In this document: piece by piece, positions 49,436 through 59,357 of the stretch | How the letters are laid out: each line of letters begins with the position of its first letter | Position numbering within the stretch: position 1 is the stretch's first letter | NCBI RefSeq assembly: GCF_003051055.1 | Contig: NZ_QAON01000001.1 | Span: 186,001 to 250,000, forward strand | Source: Agitococcus lubricus | GTDB taxonomy: Bacteria > Pseudomonadota > Gammaproteobacteria > Pseudomonadales > Moraxellaceae | Length of the DNA: 64,000 bases | Direction: 5' to 3' | Notes under the pieces: generated by a model | Told to the model about the DNA's origin: nothing | Database searches by the model: none | What the model saw: only the letters and a program-made list of their open reading frames with translations | Position numbers and translations under genes: made by a program

Positions 49436-50506
49436 TTATAATTTAGAGTTTGCGATGAAACCTAAACAACGTTGCTCAAGATAATTGACCATTTGGCCAA
49501 ACATGGCAAATTGGGCATTTTTGCTTTGACCATGATAAAAACGATAATAAATTTGTTGGGCAATCACCGCTAAACGGAACAAGCCATAAATACTATAAAA
49601 ATCAAAATTATCGACTTGATAACCTGTTTTTTGGCCATAATAATCAATCACTTCTTGGCGCGTTAACATACCTGCCAAATGGGTGGGTTGACGACGCATC
49701 ATTTGCATCACCCCATCATCATCAGCCTGCACCCAATACGCTAAAGTATTGCCTAAATCCATTAAGGGGTCGCCAAGTGTTGCCATTTCCCAATCTAACA
49801 CACCAATCACTTCTAAAGGATTATCAGGATTTAACACGACATTATCAAAACGAAAATCATTATGAATCAAACAAGTAGCCACATCCTGACTGGGCATTTT
49901 GGCTTTTAACCATGCCATCACGTCCGCAAAACTGCCGACATCGGGTGTACGTGCTTTTTCATAACGGTCTGTCCAACCATCAATTTGTCGTTTGACATAG
50001 CCCTCACCTTTGCCCAAATGGCTTAAACCTGCTGCGCGATAATCCACTTGATGCAATTCAATCATTTTATCAATGACATTAATGCACAACTGGCGCGTTT
50101 GCTCAGGGCTTAAATTGAGTGATTTGGGCAAGTTTTGCCGAGGAATAATGCCTTTAATCCGTTCCATGACATAAAAATCGACATCCATCACCTCATCTGC
50201 ATGGCTACTCGCCAATACGCTTGGCACATAAGGATAGACAGGTTTTAGTGCAGTCATAATGTGTGCTTCACGCAACATATCATGTGCCGATTTTGCTTTA
50301 TGGCCAAACGGTGGACGACGTAAAATCAAATCACGATCGGCATACGCTAACAAATAGGTTAAATTTGACGCACCACCTGCAAACTGTTCTAAACGTGGTT
50401 CACCTTGTAAAGACGGCAACTGACTTTTTAAAAATTGGTCAATACGGGTAATATCTAACTCTTCACCCTGACGCACCGAACTGGCTTTGTCTAAAAGATT
50501 GTCCAT
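49436..50506 (-). CDS. Phosphotransferase family protein (APH-like, ACAD10/11 N-domain type)
   Basis: A 356-residue protein-kinase-fold enzyme of the aminoglycoside phosphotransferase superfamily. QFAGGASNLTYLL is the nucleotide loop, DLILRRPP carries the Lys-equivalent strand, LIHNDFRFDNVV is the Brenner-type catalytic loop with Asp and Asn, and GVLDWEMATLGDPLMDLG contains the metal-binding Asp. It resembles the N-terminal domain of ACAD10/11 and LvaA of levulinate catabolism, which phosphorylate hydroxyacyl-CoA substrates. Resistance is not implied. The leader has AATAACAA against the ATG, a possible Hfq/Crc site. Confidence 0.9.
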   Translation of the reverse strand: MDNLLDKASSVRQGEELDITRIDQFLKSQLPSLQGEPRLEQFAGGASNLTYLLAYADRDLILRRPPFGHKAKSAHDMLREAHIMTALKPVYPYVPSVLASSHADEVMDVDFYVMERIKGIIPRQNLPKSLNLSPEQTRQLCINVIDKMIELHQVDYRAAGLSHLGKGEGYVKRQIDGWTDRYEKARTPDVGSFADVMAWLKAKMPSQDVATCLIHNDFRFDNVVLNPDNPLEVIGVLDWEMATLGDPLMDLGNTLAYWVQADDDGVMQMMRRQPTHLAGMLTRQEVIDYYGQKTGYQVDNFDFYSIYGLFRLAVIAQQIYYRFYHGQSKNAQFAMFGQMVNYLEQRCLGFIANSKL

Positions 50507-50531
50507 TGTTATTCTCTAAAATAATTAAGTT

Positions 50532-50768
50532 CCTCCCCCTAATTTAGGGAGAGGTTAGGAGAGGGCTATTTGCGAAACCCCACCCTAACCCTAATGCCAG
50601 TCAGTTAAGAGAAAATTGCCCCTTAAAAATAACCCTTCGACTTCGCTCAGGGTACATTTTTCGTTGGTTGAGCGGTGGTCACTGAGCGCAGCCGAAGTGA
50701 GTCGAAACCAACAAAAAATGCTTAACTGACCAGCATTAACCCTAACCCTCCCCTTAACAAAGGGAGGG
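50532..50768. repeat. REP and foldback composite between kinase and acyl-CoA dehydrogenase genes
   Basis: Three parts fill this 290-base gap: a CCTCCCCCTAA/TTAGGGAGAGG repeat (50532-50565), a foldback element (50593-50737), and CCCTCCCCTT-AACA-AAGGGAGGG (50746-50768). The outer two belong to the CCCTCTCC family seen elsewhere in the window. No ORF is supported. Confidence 0.65.
50593..50737. mobile_element. MITE-like foldback element, 145 bases
   Basis: Terminal inverted repeats AATGCCAGTCAGTTAAG (50593-50609) and CTTAACTGACCAGCATT (50721-50737) match at 15 of 17 positions. Inside, CATTTTTCGTTGGTT pairs with AACCAACAAAAAATG, and CTTCGACTTCGCTCAG recurs inverted as CTGAGCGCAGCCGAAG. No transposase gene is present. 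The element could be mobilised in trans or be a large REP variant. Confidence 0.55.
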
Positions 50769-50796
50769 AAGACATATATTCACAACTGAGCTTAGT

Positions 50797-52023
50797 TCAA
50801 CCTGCCAATTTAGCGATTTGCTTTTTATATTCTAATTTAGCAATCAAGGCTCTATGCACCTCATCAGGGCCATCCGCCAAACGCAACACACGCGCATAGG
50901 TATATAAGGCGGCTAAGGGGAAATCATCGGACAAGCCTGCACCACCATGAATCTGAATCGCTGCATCAATCACTTGTTGGGCAACATTGGGCGCAACCAC
51001 TTTAATTTGGGAAATTTCACTCATTGCCCCTTTTACACCTACGGTATCCATCATCCATGCTGCTTTTAACGTTAATAATCGGGCTTGTTCAATCGCCATC
51101 CGACTGTTAGCAACAATATCAGGATTACCACCTAGTCTTGCCAATTGTTTACCAAAAGCGACTCGTGTGCCTGCACGTTGACACAACAAACTTAAAGCAC
51201 GTTCAGACGCACCAATCGCACGCATACAATGATGAATACGACCCGGCCCTAAACGCCCTTGTGCAATTTCAAAACCACGTCCTGCGCCTGCAATAATGTG
51301 GCTAATCGGCACACGCACATTGGTAAAGGACACCTCACCATGTCCTGACGGCTCATCAAAACTGGAAAAAACAGGCAACATTCTTTCTACTTTAACGCCT
51401 TGAGCATCAATCGGGACTAATACCATCGAATGTTGACGATGTTTTTCGGCTGTTTGATCGGTTAAGCCCATAAAAATCAAAATTTTGCAGTTGGGATGAC
51501 CAATGCCTGTACTCCACCACTTGCGGCCATTAATCACCACTTCATCACCGTCAATAATCGCAGTAGCTTGCATATTGGTGGCATCACTTGAGGCAACATC
51601 AGGTTCAGTCATACAAAATGCCGAACGAATCTCACCACTTAATAATGGCAATAACCATTGTTGTTTTTGCTGTTCAGAACCATATTTAACCAAGACTTCC
51701 ATATTGCCTGTGTCGGGTGCATTACAGTTAAATACTTCAGAAGCAATAAAAGACGTACCCATCATTTCGGCTAAGGGTGCATAATCACTATTACTTAAAC
51801 CTGCGCCATATTCCTCATCAGGCAAAAATAAATTCCATAAACCTGCGGCCTTCGCTTTGGCTTTTAATTGCTCCATCACTTCGGGCTGCCGCCAATGTTG
51901 ATGATTTGGGCTATGACTTAAACGTTGAAAATAGGCCGCTTCGGCAGGATAAACCTCGTCACGCATAAACTGTTGTAAACGTGCCAGATAATCTTGGGCT
52001 TTGGCAGAATAAGAAAAATCCAT
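50797..52023 (-). CDS. Acyl-CoA dehydrogenase
   Basis: A 408-residue FAD enzyme of the acyl-CoA dehydrogenase superfamily. [17 protein letters not shown] is the FAD/substrate motif, [35 protein letters not shown] is the C-terminal signature, and ARVLRLADG lies where the catalytic base and FAD loop sit. The start at 52023 gives [19 protein letters not shown], as in the ACAD10/11-like clade, where an APH-like kinase partners it. It is the first gene of the operon, divergent from LysR by 90 bases. It may act on 4-hydroxy- or phosphorylated acyl-CoA rather than simple chains. Confidence 0.94.
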   Translation of the reverse strand: MDFSYSAKAQDYLARLQQFMRDEVYPAEAAYFQRLSHSPNHQHWRQPEVMEQLKAKAKAAGLWNLFLPDEEYGAGLSNSDYAPLAEMMGTSFIASEVFNCNAPDTGNMEVLVKYGSEQQKQQWLLPLLSGEIRSAFCMTEPDVASSDATNMQATAIIDGDEVVINGRKWWSTGIGHPNCKILIFMGLTDQTAEKHRQHSMVLVPIDAQGVKVERMLPVFSSFDEPSGHGEVSFTNVRVPISHIIAGAGRGFEIAQGRLGPGRIHHCMRAIGASERALSLLCQRAGTRVAFGKQLARLGGNPDIVANSRMAIEQARLLTLKAAWMMDTVGVKGAMSEISQIKVVAPNVAQQVIDAAIQIHGGAGLSDDFPLAALYTYARVLRLADGPDEVHRALIAKLEYKKQIAKLAG

Positions 52024-52113
52024 GATTTTGTTCTCTGTGCAATAAATTTGCATTGAGCTTAGACCGCGCTCTATCATCTAGCAAATGAATAGTTTGCATG
52101 GACAACTATCAAT

Positions 52114-53025
52114 ATGCTGCATATTAGTCGGGTGGATTTGAATTTATTTATCGTCTTAGATGCTATTTATCGTGAAGGCAATATTACTCGTGCCAGTCAA
52201 AAACTGCATTTAACTCAACCTGCGGTCAGTCATGCCTTGGCGCGTTTACGTGAACTTCTCAAAGACCCGTTATTTGTGCGTCAAGGTACACAGATGATTC
52301 CTACACCCTACACGCGGCAATTGATTGTCCCCATTCAACAGGCCTTACAAAGTGTTGAACAAAGTATCAATCAAGAACCGTTATTTGAGCCATTACAGAG
52401 CGAACGACATTTTTATTTAGGCTTACGAGATGTGTTAGAAGCGTCGATTCTGCCGCCGTTATTACAACACCTACAACAACATGCGCCGCATATTTGTTTA
52501 TCCAGTGTGCGTTTAGACCGACAAGATTTAGAGAGTGAGTTAACGGCAGGAAATATTGATTTTGCCTTAGAAATTCCTTATGCCGTCAGTGATAGCATTG
52601 AACATTTGCCTGTAGTCAGTGACCAATTAGTTGTCGTTGCTCGTCAACAACATCCTGCATTAGCTTCAGGTTTAAATTTAGAAAATTATTTAGCCCAACG
52701 TCATATTATGGTGTCTACACGACGTAAAGGCTGGGCATTGGAAGACGTAGAATTAAATAAAGCTGGCTATAAACGAGACATTCGTTTACGTTGCCAACAT
52801 TATTTTGCCGCGTGTCGTGTCGTCAGTGAAACCGATTTATTATTAACCATGCCCGAGCAATATGCGCGCTTAGCAAATGCACAATTTGGCAACCAACTCT
52901 TTGATTTTCCGCTCAAAAGCCCGATATTGGATATGCACTTATATTGGCATCGCAGTGCTAACAAAGACCCTGCCCATCGTTGGTTACGCGGTCTTATTAA
53001 TGACTTGTTTCAGCGTTTTAGTTAG
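52114..53025 (+). CDS. LysR-family transcriptional regulator
   Basis: A 303-residue regulator. The winged HTH at residues 5-65 reads VDLNLFIVLDAIYREGNITRASQKLHLTQPAVSHALARLR, and the rest is a two-lobed effector domain. It is divergent from the acyl-CoA dehydrogenase operon across 90 bases, the standard layout for a LysR protein controlling its neighbour. The gap holds TAGCAAATGAATAGTTTGCATG with CAAA/TTTG symmetry that could be the operator. The effector is unknown, probably a pathway intermediate. Confidence 0.93.
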   Translation: MLHISRVDLNLFIVLDAIYREGNITRASQKLHLTQPAVSHALARLRELLKDPLFVRQGTQMIPTPYTRQLIVPIQQALQSVEQSINQEPLFEPLQSERHFYLGLRDVLEASILPPLLQHLQQHAPHICLSSVRLDRQDLESELTAGNIDFALEIPYAVSDSIEHLPVVSDQLVVVARQQHPALASGLNLENYLAQRHIMVSTRRKGWALEDVELNKAGYKRDIRLRCQHYFAACRVVSETDLLLTMPEQYARLANAQFGNQLFDFPLKSPILDMHLYWHRSANKDPAHRWLRGLINDLFQRFS

Positions 53026-53035
53026 AGCGTCTTCT

Positions 53036-54022
53036 CTAAAGTGCTTTACGATAGACTTTGGGCGGCTGCTGATACCAACGCTTAAACGCACGATTAAAGG
53101 CACTTTGCTCTGAATACCCCAACAACAAGGCAATATCGGTCAACGATAAACTTTTATCTTCTAAATAACGAACAGCCAATTCTCGACGGGTATCTTCTAA
53201 AATATCCTGAAAAATCAGTCCACGCTCTTGTAGACGACGTTGTAAGGTGCGTGTGGATAACGCCATATAAGCCGCAACCGCTGGTAAGGTAGGTTCACCT
53301 TCGTGTAAACATTGCACCATAATTTGCTGCAATTTTTCTTCAAAGGCATCGGCTTTAGGCAAGACTACTAACAAAGATTCTGCCTGTTGAGATAACAACT
53401 CTAATAAAGTCGGGTCGCTGTGCAACAATGGCGCTTCTAAATAAGCGGCAGGAAAACGGACACGGGTAACCGTATCTTCAAATTCGACAGGACAATGAAA
53501 ATAGTCACTATAGACTTGGCAGTTTTTGGGTTTTGGATTGACAAAACTGACAAACGAAGGATGCAGAGGCTGATTGGTCAAAATATGCAAAAAGTTGAAC
53601 AACGCAGCAATAGACGTTTCATCAACTAATGACCCCGGTTTGCCATAATCAATGCCCCAGCGTAACTCCATGCCCTGCTCGTCCATGTGCACACTGAACG
53701 GATTTACGTCATAGACCAAACGCTGGTAGCGGGCAAAACGCAGTAAGGCTTGACCTAAGGTTTGACAAGATAAGACCAAATAGCCCAACACCCCCACATG
53801 ACGCGGTGCAATACGTTGACCAATGGCAAGACCTAAGGCGGGGTCATTGACCGCAGTAGAAATTTTTTGTAGCAGACTCGACCACAATTGCAAAGAGATG
53901 CGTGCTTGTGTGCCATATTGCGCGACAGCGTCATCAACTTCAGGGATATGTACTCCTTTTTCGTGAATAAAGTCTCCTAACATGCCTAGCATGGAGCCTG
54001 TCAAAAAAAGACCTTTGAACAT
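53036..54022 (-). CDS. AraC-family transcriptional regulator
   Basis: A 328-residue regulator of the arabinose-binding-like (PF12625) AraC group. The N-terminal domain includes DPALGLAIGQRIAPRHVGVLGYLVLSCQTLG. The C-terminal HTHs are AAYMALSTRTLQRRLQERGLIFQDILEDTRRELAVRYL and LSLTDIALLLGYSEQSAFNRAFKRWYQQPPKVYRK. It is a paralogue type to the protein at 33 kb. It converges with the LysR gene and lies 245 bases downstream of the flavodoxin-fold gene. The gap carries CGGCTATC/GATAGCCG (54168-54206). Its targets are not evident. Confidence 0.91.
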   Translation of the reverse strand: MFKGLFLTGSMLGMLGDFIHEKGVHIPEVDDAVAQYGTQARISLQLWSSLLQKISTAVNDPALGLAIGQRIAPRHVGVLGYLVLSCQTLGQALLRFARYQRLVYDVNPFSVHMDEQGMELRWGIDYGKPGSLVDETSIAALFNFLHILTNQPLHPSFVSFVNPKPKNCQVYSDYFHCPVEFEDTVTRVRFPAAYLEAPLLHSDPTLLELLSQQAESLLVVLPKADAFEEKLQQIMVQCLHEGEPTLPAVAAYMALSTRTLQRRLQERGLIFQDILEDTRRELAVRYLEDKSLSLTDIALLLGYSEQSAFNRAFKRWYQQPPKVYRKAL

Positions 54023-54267
54023 AATCCGCTCTCTTGCTTCCCCTGTTTAGGGATGCTGTTATGGTTATTGTCATGAGCTAATGGCGTGATATGTTAAAAA
54101 TACTACAGTCGAGACGTTTTGCAAAGTGCCTAATCAGCGCTATTGATGACCGTCAAAAGCAGATTATCGGCTATCTTTTAGGCATTACGCGCTTATAGGA
54201 TAGCCGCGTTTAGCTGAATCTATCGACAACACAGCGTCATCTACAGAGATACCTGAGCGCCTTCGGT

Positions 54268-54849
54268 TTAGCGCATCTGAGCCCCTAATTGATAGACTTG
54301 GGCTAACCATCGCTGTTTTTGTGTGTCACTAGCCGCCTTCATTGAACCAAAACTACTGATTTTGACAGGTTTAATGCCACAAAATTCTAAAATAGCGTTT
54401 TTCATTTGATAATGATTAGGCATGTGGTTAATCCACTTAAAGTACCAAGGTGGCGAATCCATCGTCACTAATAATCGAGCGCTACGGCCTGTCAACAACT
54501 TGTCCCATAAGGCTGAATTTTTACGATACTTAAAGGCAAAACTGGGTAAAAAAGTACGGTCGATAAAGCCTTTTAATAAGGCTGGCATCGCCCCCCACCA
54601 TAAGGGATAAACAAAGACTAAATGTTCTGCCCATTGAATTAAACGCTGCGCCTCTTGTAAATCAGGTTCAAGTTGTGCAGATTCGGTTTTATAGCCTTGA
54701 AAACTCAATTCAAAACGCAGTTGGCTTAGGATGAGTTGTTTGATGTCTGCGCCTGCCTGTGTTGCCCCCAAGACATACTGCTCGGCTAAAGCATGACAAA
54801 AACTGTGTGGTGCAGGATGCGCCAAAATCAGCAAAATACGTTTTGACAT
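54268..54849 (-). CDS. NAD(P)H oxidoreductase, flavodoxin-like fold (KefF/NQO1-like)
   Basis: A 193-residue FMN or FAD reductase of the flavodoxin-like fold-2 family. ILLILAHPAPHSFCHALAE is the phosphate-binding start, VFVYPLWWGAMPALLKGFIDRTFLPSFAF is the hallmark middle segment, and ARLLVTMDSPPWYF precedes the flavin loop. Such enzymes reduce quinones with NAD(P)H and protect against electrophiles. No kef efflux gene is next to it. It is a single gene whose start is separated from the dapB terminator by 14 bases. Confidence 0.92.
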   Translation of the reverse strand: MSKRILLILAHPAPHSFCHALAEQYVLGATQAGADIKQLILSQLRFELSFQGYKTESAQLEPDLQEAQRLIQWAEHLVFVYPLWWGAMPALLKGFIDRTFLPSFAFKYRKNSALWDKLLTGRSARLLVTMDSPPWYFKWINHMPNHYQMKNAILEFCGIKPVKISSFGSMKAASDTQKQRWLAQVYQLGAQMR

Positions 54850-54862
54850 CGTGTTATTCCAT

Positions 54863-54888
54863 AAAAAAAGAGGCCAATTAGCCTCTTT
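54863..54888 (-). terminator. Intrinsic terminator of dapB
   Basis: AAAGAGGC (54867-54874), loop CAATTA, GCCTCTTT (54881-54888). On the minus strand seven T residues follow the stem. It lies about 20 bases past the dapB stop and just upstream of the next gene's ATG. Confidence 0.9.
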
Positions 54889-54909
54889 CTTTAATCAGGT
54901 CAAATGCGT

Positions 54910-55716
54910 TTATTTCAATCCTAAAACATCACGCATATCATACAAACCCGCCCGACGGGTGCCAATCCAAGCAGCCGCACGTACTGCACCATTGGCAAAA
55001 TTCATACGGTTAGTTGCCACATGACGAATTTCCACACGTTCACCGTCACCCATAAAGTAAACGGTGTGGTCGCCCACAATATCGCCACCCCGAATGGTCT
55101 GGAAACCAATCGTTTGGCGGTCTCGTGGCCCTGTGTGGCCTTCACGTGCATAACAAGCGACTTCTTTTAAGTCACGGCCTAAGGCCTTAGCCACCGCTTC
55201 GCCCATCATTAACGCTGTTCCAGATGGGGCATCGACTTTATAACGGTGATGCGCTTCTAAGACATCTATATCGACGGTATCTCCAAAGGCCTTGGCAGCT
55301 AACTCCAACAGCTTCAATGAGACATTGACCCCAACGGAATAGTTACCCGAATAAACTATTGGGATTTCTTGACTGGCTTCAATCAAAAACTGCTTTTGCT
55401 GGTCATTTAAGCCCGTTGTACCAATGACAATCCCTTTGCCTTCCTGACGACACAAAGCCACATTATCAATGGTAGCGGCGGGTGCGGTAAAATCAATCAC
55501 GACATCAACTAAGTCTATTTGACTGGCTAAAGAGGCGTTGATTTTGACGTTCATCGGACTTAATGCCGCCATTTCGCCCGCATCCGCGCCAATTAATGTA
55601 CTGCCTACGCGTTCAATGGCCGCCGCTAGTACCACGTCTTCACGCGCATCGACAGCATGAATCAACGCACGTCCCATACGACCTGCTGCCCCACAAATTC
55701 CAATACGTGTTGGCAT
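54910..55716 (-). CDS. dapB: 4-hydroxy-tetrahydrodipicolinate reductase
   Basis: A 268-residue NAD(P)H-dependent enzyme of the diaminopimelate/lysine pathway. The nucleotide loop is [15 protein letters not shown], followed by FTAPAAT and VIGTTGLND. The catalytic region [20 protein letters not shown] contains the His pair and Lys, and GHTGPRD and [20 protein letters not shown] are conserved. The ATG at 55716 has AGGAGA seven bases upstream; the frame extends 33 codons upstream without a site. It follows dnaJ, as in other Pseudomonadales. The carAB genes that often follow dapB there are 33 kb away here. Confidence 0.97.
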   Translation of the reverse strand: MPTRIGICGAAGRMGRALIHAVDAREDVVLAAAIERVGSTLIGADAGEMAALSPMNVKINASLASQIDLVDVVIDFTAPAATIDNVALCRQEGKGIVIGTTGLNDQQKQFLIEASQEIPIVYSGNYSVGVNVSLKLLELAAKAFGDTVDIDVLEAHHRYKVDAPSGTALMMGEAVAKALGRDLKEVACYAREGHTGPRDRQTIGFQTIRGGDIVGDHTVYFMGDGERVEIRHVATNRMNFANGAVRAAAWIGTRRAGLYDMRDVLGLK

Positions 55717-55829
55717 GACTACTCTCCTAAAATCTGCAACATTAGGATTAACACAGAAGACAAAAAATAGCGAGCTACGACAGGGTGTTGAGCCTGCAAA
55801 CTGAGTTAATCCCAACTTTTTCAGCTCAT

Positions 55830-55861
55830 AAGGCTTGTTAGGTTAACCTTCAACAAGCCTT
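55830..55861 (-). terminator. Hairpin between dnaJ and dapB
   Basis: AAGGCTTGTT (55830-55839) and AACAAGCCTT (55852-55861) form a perfect 10-base stem with a 12-base loop, 13 bases after the dnaJ stop. Without a T-run it probably attenuates rather than fully ends transcription into dapB. Confidence 0.6.
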
Positions 55862-55874
55862 TGCTGCGTGTCCC

Positions 55875-57002
55875 TTACGAAAATAACTCTTTTAAGCCGT
55901 CAAAAAAAGACTTTTTATTGGGAGATTGCTTATCGTTACCATCTAAACTGGCCTGAAATTCCCGCAATAGTTCTTTTTGTTTGGTATTAAGGTGTACAGG
56001 CGTTTCGACAATCACACGGCACAACATATCACCCGCATCATAGGCTCTGACAGGTTTAACACCTTTACCACGTAAACGGAATAATTTACCTGACTGTGTG
56101 CCTTCGGGAATTTTAAGTTTAACGCGACCATCTAAAGTCGGCACTTCAATTTCTGCCCCTAAAGCCGCATCAACAAAACTAATAGGGACTTCGCAATATA
56201 AATCTGCCCCGTCACGCTTAAAGATACTGTGTTCTTTCACCACGACTTGTACATACAAATTACCTGCGGGCGCACCATTTGCCCCTGCTTCACCTTCACC
56301 TGCCAAACGTACTTTATCGCCTGTATCTACACCTGCGGGAATGGTGACCTCTAAGGTTTTTTGTTTGTTGGTTCGGCCTTCACCATGACACGCCTCACAC
56401 GGGTCTTTAATAATTTGGCCTTTACCACGACAGGTTGGGCACGTTTGCTGAACGGTAAAGAAACCTTGTTGCATCCGCACTTGGCCTTGTCCACCACACG
56501 TACGGCAGGTAGTCATGCTAGAGCCTTTTTTAGCACCTGAGCCATCACATACTTCACACACTGCCGCTGTGGTAAAGCGAACCTGCTTTTTAACCCCTTT
56601 GACTGCTTCTTCCAGCGTTAACTCTAAGGTGTATTGTAAGTCAGCACCACCGCGCTGACGACTTCCGCCACCACGACCACCGCCACCACCAAAAATATCA
56701 CCAAAGGCTTCAAAAATATCACTAAAACCGCCGCCACCACCAAAACCGCCGCCAAAGCCCCCTGCGCCCATGTTGGGGTCAACACCTGCATGGCCATGAC
56801 GGTCATAAGCAGCACGTTTATCGGCGTTAGAGAGAATTTCGTAGGCTTCGTTCGCTTCTTTAAATTTCTCTTCGGCTTCTTTGTTATCAGGGTTACGGTC
56901 TGGGTGATACTTCATCGCCAAGCGGCGATAAGCCTTCTTGAGCTCTTCCTCAGTGGCTGTTTTGGCCACACCCAAGACTTCATAATAATCGCGTTTCGCC
57001 AT
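55875..57002 (-). CDS. dnaJ: Chaperone protein DnaJ (Hsp40)
   Basis: A 375-residue cochaperone that delivers unfolded proteins to DnaK and triggers its ATPase. The J-domain (residues 5-70) contains HPD ([10 protein letters not shown]). A Gly/Phe-rich linker follows, then the zinc-binding domain with four CxxCxGxG repeats ([32 protein letters not shown]), and the C-terminal substrate-binding domains. The ATG at 57002 is the family start ([11 protein letters not shown]) with GGAGAA nine bases before it; the frame continues 30 codons upstream. A 280-base repeat-filled gap separates it from dnaK. Confidence 0.98.
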   Translation of the reverse strand: MAKRDYYEVLGVAKTATEEELKKAYRRLAMKYHPDRNPDNKEAEEKFKEANEAYEILSNADKRAAYDRHGHAGVDPNMGAGGFGGGFGGGGGFSDIFEAFGDIFGGGGGRGGGSRQRGGADLQYTLELTLEEAVKGVKKQVRFTTAAVCEVCDGSGAKKGSSMTTCRTCGGQGQVRMQQGFFTVQQTCPTCRGKGQIIKDPCEACHGEGRTNKQKTLEVTIPAGVDTGDKVRLAGEGEAGANGAPAGNLYVQVVVKEHSIFKRDGADLYCEVPISFVDAALGAEIEVPTLDGRVKLKIPEGTQSGKLFRLRGKGVKPVRAYDAGDMLCRVIVETPVHLNTKQKELLREFQASLDGNDKQSPNKKSFFDGLKELFS

Positions 57003-57040
57003 TTGGCTATTCTCCGCTAAAATGACAAACGCCAAAGTTA

Positions 57041-57141
57041 TAGGACTTATGCATTGCACTGCAATTAGCGCGCTTTGTGAGCATAAAGCCATCTAGGATG
57101 ACGAATATGTGAACAAATAAGCGATAACCGCGTAAGTCCTA
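57041..57141. repeat. TAGGACTTA inverted-repeat element upstream of dnaJ
   Basis: TAGGACTTATGC (57041-57052) and GCGTAAGTCCTA (57130-57141) match at 11 of 12 positions and bound a 101-base block with no ORF. AGGACTTA words in inverted and direct order also occur at 8130-8245. The form suggests a small MITE or its remnant. Confidence 0.55.
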
Positions 57142-57181
57142 AACAAGTTGGCGTTGGAAAACTGGCTTTTGTCAGCAGTAG

Positions 57182-57269
57182 CCCGTGTGATAACACGGGG
57201 CTTAAATAATCCTGTATTTCGCTACGCGGCATACAGGCTACTGGCGTGTTGGTGGGTTATTAACCCACC
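57182..57269. repeat. Three adjacent hairpins downstream of dnaK
   Basis: CCCGTGT-GATA-ACACGGG (57182-57199), CCTGTAT-N13-ATACAGG (57211-57237) and GGTGGGTTA-T-TAACCCACC (57251-57269). The last lies 14 bases past the dnaK stop. Together they may end or process the dnaK mRNA, so dnaJ expression may depend on read-through. Confidence 0.65.
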
Positions 57270-57282
57270 CTACGACAACACT

Positions 57283-59199
57283 TTACTTCTTGTCGCTAAC
57301 GTCTTCAAACTCAGCGTCAACCACACCATCATCAGCCTTGCTGTTGCCACCTGCTTGTTGTGCACCTGCACCACCAGCAGCTTGTTCAGCAGCATAAAGC
57401 TTTTGCATTAATGGCATAGAGGCATTGCTTAATGCTTCTGTTTTAGCGACGATGTCATCTTTGTCGTTGCCTTTTAAGGCTTCTTCCAACTCTTTGATTG
57501 CCGCTTCAATGGGTGTTTTTTCAGCATCGGTCGCTTTGTCACCCAAATCTTTTAAGGTTTTGCGCGTTGCGTGCACTAAGTTGTCGCCTTGGTTGCGAGC
57601 ATCAACCAATTCAGCAAACTTCTTGTCTTCTTCAGCATTGGCTTCTGCATCACGAACCATTTGTTGAATTTCTTCTTCACTCAAACCAGAGCTGGCTTTA
57701 ATGACGATGCTCTGAGCCTTGCCTGTGCCTTTGTCTTTAGCAGACACATTCAAAATACCGTTGGCATCAATATCAAAGGTGACTTCGATTTGTGGCATAC
57801 CACGTGGTGCTGGTGGAATATCACTTAAATCAAAACGGCCAAGCAATTTGTTTTGTTGTGCCATTTTACGCTCACCTTGGTAAACTTGAATGGTCACAGC
57901 CGTTTGGTTGTCGTCAGCAGTCGAGAACACTTGTGATTTTTTGGTTGGAATCGTGGTGTTTTTCTCGATTAAGGCAGTCATCACACCACCCATCGTTTCA
58001 ATACCAAGGGTTAATGGCGTGACGTCTAACAACAATACGTCTGTGACACCACCTGATAACACCGCACCTTGAATCGCTGCACCAACAGCAACCGCTTCGT
58101 CTGGGTTAACGTCTTTACGTGGCTCTTTACCAAAGAACTCTTTCACCTTTTGTTGTACTAAAGGCATACGAGTTTGACCACCTACCAAAATCACATCACC
58201 AATTTGGCCAACACTTAAACCCGCATCTTTTAAGGCAATTTTACATGGCTCGATGGTGCGTGCGACTAAATCTTCAACCAAAGATTCTAACTTAGCACGT
58301 GTCACTTTGATGTTAAGGTGCTTAGGCCCTGTGGCATCAGCAGTGATGTAAGGTAAGTTAACTTCGGTTTGTTGGCTGGAAGATAATTCAATCTTGGCTT
58401 TTTCAGCCGCTTCTTTTAAACGCTGCATCGCTAAAGGGTCACCTTTAAGGTTGATGCTTTGTTCTTTTTTGAACTCATCGGCTAAATAATCAATTAAGCG
58501 TAAGTCAAAATCTTCACCACCTAAGAAAGTGTCACCGTTAGTGGCTAATACTTCAAAAGACTGTTCGCCATCCACATCCGCGATGTCGATGATAGAAATA
58601 TCGAATGTACCACCACCTAAGTCATAAACAGCGATTTTACGGTCGCCTTCTTTTTTGTCCATACCAAAGGCTAGAGCAGCCGCTGTTGGTTCGTTAATGA
58701 TACGTTTAACATCTAAACCCGCAATACGGCCTGCATCTTTAGTTGCTTGACGTTGGCTGTCGTTAAAGTAAGCAGGAACGGTAATAACGGCTTCAGTGAC
58801 TGGCTCACCTAAATAATCTTCTGCTGTCTTTTTCATTTTCTTCAAGACTTCAGCAGAGATTTGTGGAGGTGCCATACGGTTACCACGAGCAGATACCCAA
58901 GCATCGCCATTGTCAGCAGCAACGATTTCGTAAGGCACCATGCCGATGTCTTTTTGCACAACGTCGTCTTTAAACTTACGACCAATTAAACGCTTAACCG
59001 CGAATAAGGTGTTTTTAGGATTCGTTACTGCTTGACGTTTTGCACCAGCACCAACTAAAACTTCATTTTCGGTATAAGCAACGATAGATGGAGTAGTACG
59101 TGCGCCTTCAGCATTTTCGATAACTTTGGCTTTATCGCCTTCCATAATAGCGATACACGAGTTGGTTGTGCCTAAGTCGATACCAATAATTTTGCCCAT
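57283..59199 (-). CDS. dnaK: Chaperone protein DnaK (Hsp70)
   Basis: A 638-residue ATP-dependent chaperone. The nucleotide-binding domain (1-385) opens with [18 protein letters not shown] and includes [16 protein letters not shown] and [11 protein letters not shown]. The linker [19 protein letters not shown] is followed by the peptide-binding domain and a helical lid, and the C-terminus ends [11 protein letters not shown], near the usual EEVKD tail. AGGAG lies seven bases before the ATG. It has its own sigma32 promoter at 59304-59331, separate from that of grpE, with a 227-base gap between the two genes. Confidence 0.98.
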   Translation of the reverse strand: MGKIIGIDLGTTNSCIAIMEGDKAKVIENAEGARTTPSIVAYTENEVLVGAGAKRQAVTNPKNTLFAVKRLIGRKFKDDVVQKDIGMVPYEIVAADNGDAWVSARGNRMAPPQISAEVLKKMKKTAEDYLGEPVTEAVITVPAYFNDSQRQATKDAGRIAGLDVKRIINEPTAAALAFGMDKKEGDRKIAVYDLGGGTFDISIIDIADVDGEQSFEVLATNGDTFLGGEDFDLRLIDYLADEFKKEQSINLKGDPLAMQRLKEAAEKAKIELSSSQQTEVNLPYITADATGPKHLNIKVTRAKLESLVEDLVARTIEPCKIALKDAGLSVGQIGDVILVGGQTRMPLVQQKVKEFFGKEPRKDVNPDEAVAVGAAIQGAVLSGGVTDVLLLDVTPLTLGIETMGGVMTALIEKNTTIPTKKSQVFSTADDNQTAVTIQVYQGERKMAQQNKLLGRFDLSDIPPAPRGMPQIEVTFDIDANGILNVSAKDKGTGKAQSIVIKASSGLSEEEIQQMVRDAEANAEEDKKFAELVDARNQGDNLVHATRKTLKDLGDKATDAEKTPIEAAIKELEEALKGNDKDDIVAKTEALSNASMPLMQKLYAAEQAAGGAGAQQAGGNSKADDGVVDAEFEDVSDKK

Positions 59200-59303
59200 T
59201 TTTTGCTCCTAAAGCGGTGTTAATCGAAGGAGTTCTTTTTGCCTTCGTTAGTTTATTTGTTTGACAATGTGTGCTTGTTAATCACATCGTTTACATGATT
59301 CTG

Positions 59304-59331
59304 ATATGGTGATTACCTTAAATTTTTCAAG
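59304..59331 (-). promoter_or_regulatory. Sigma32 heat-shock promoter of dnaK
   Basis: On the minus strand CTTGAAA (59331-59325), 13 bases, then CACCATAT (59311-59304). This fits the CTTGAAA-N11-16-CCCCATnT heat-shock consensus with one change in the -10. A start near 59297 gives a leader of about 100 bases. Confidence 0.8.
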
Positions 59332-59357
59332 GTTTTTTTATTACCCTTCACCCGAAT

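Noticed and set aside
49436-50506. Aminoglycoside resistance gene
   Set aside because: The APH fold is present, but the gene is embedded in an acyl-CoA catabolic operon and resembles ACAD10/11-type kinases, not drug-modifying enzymes.
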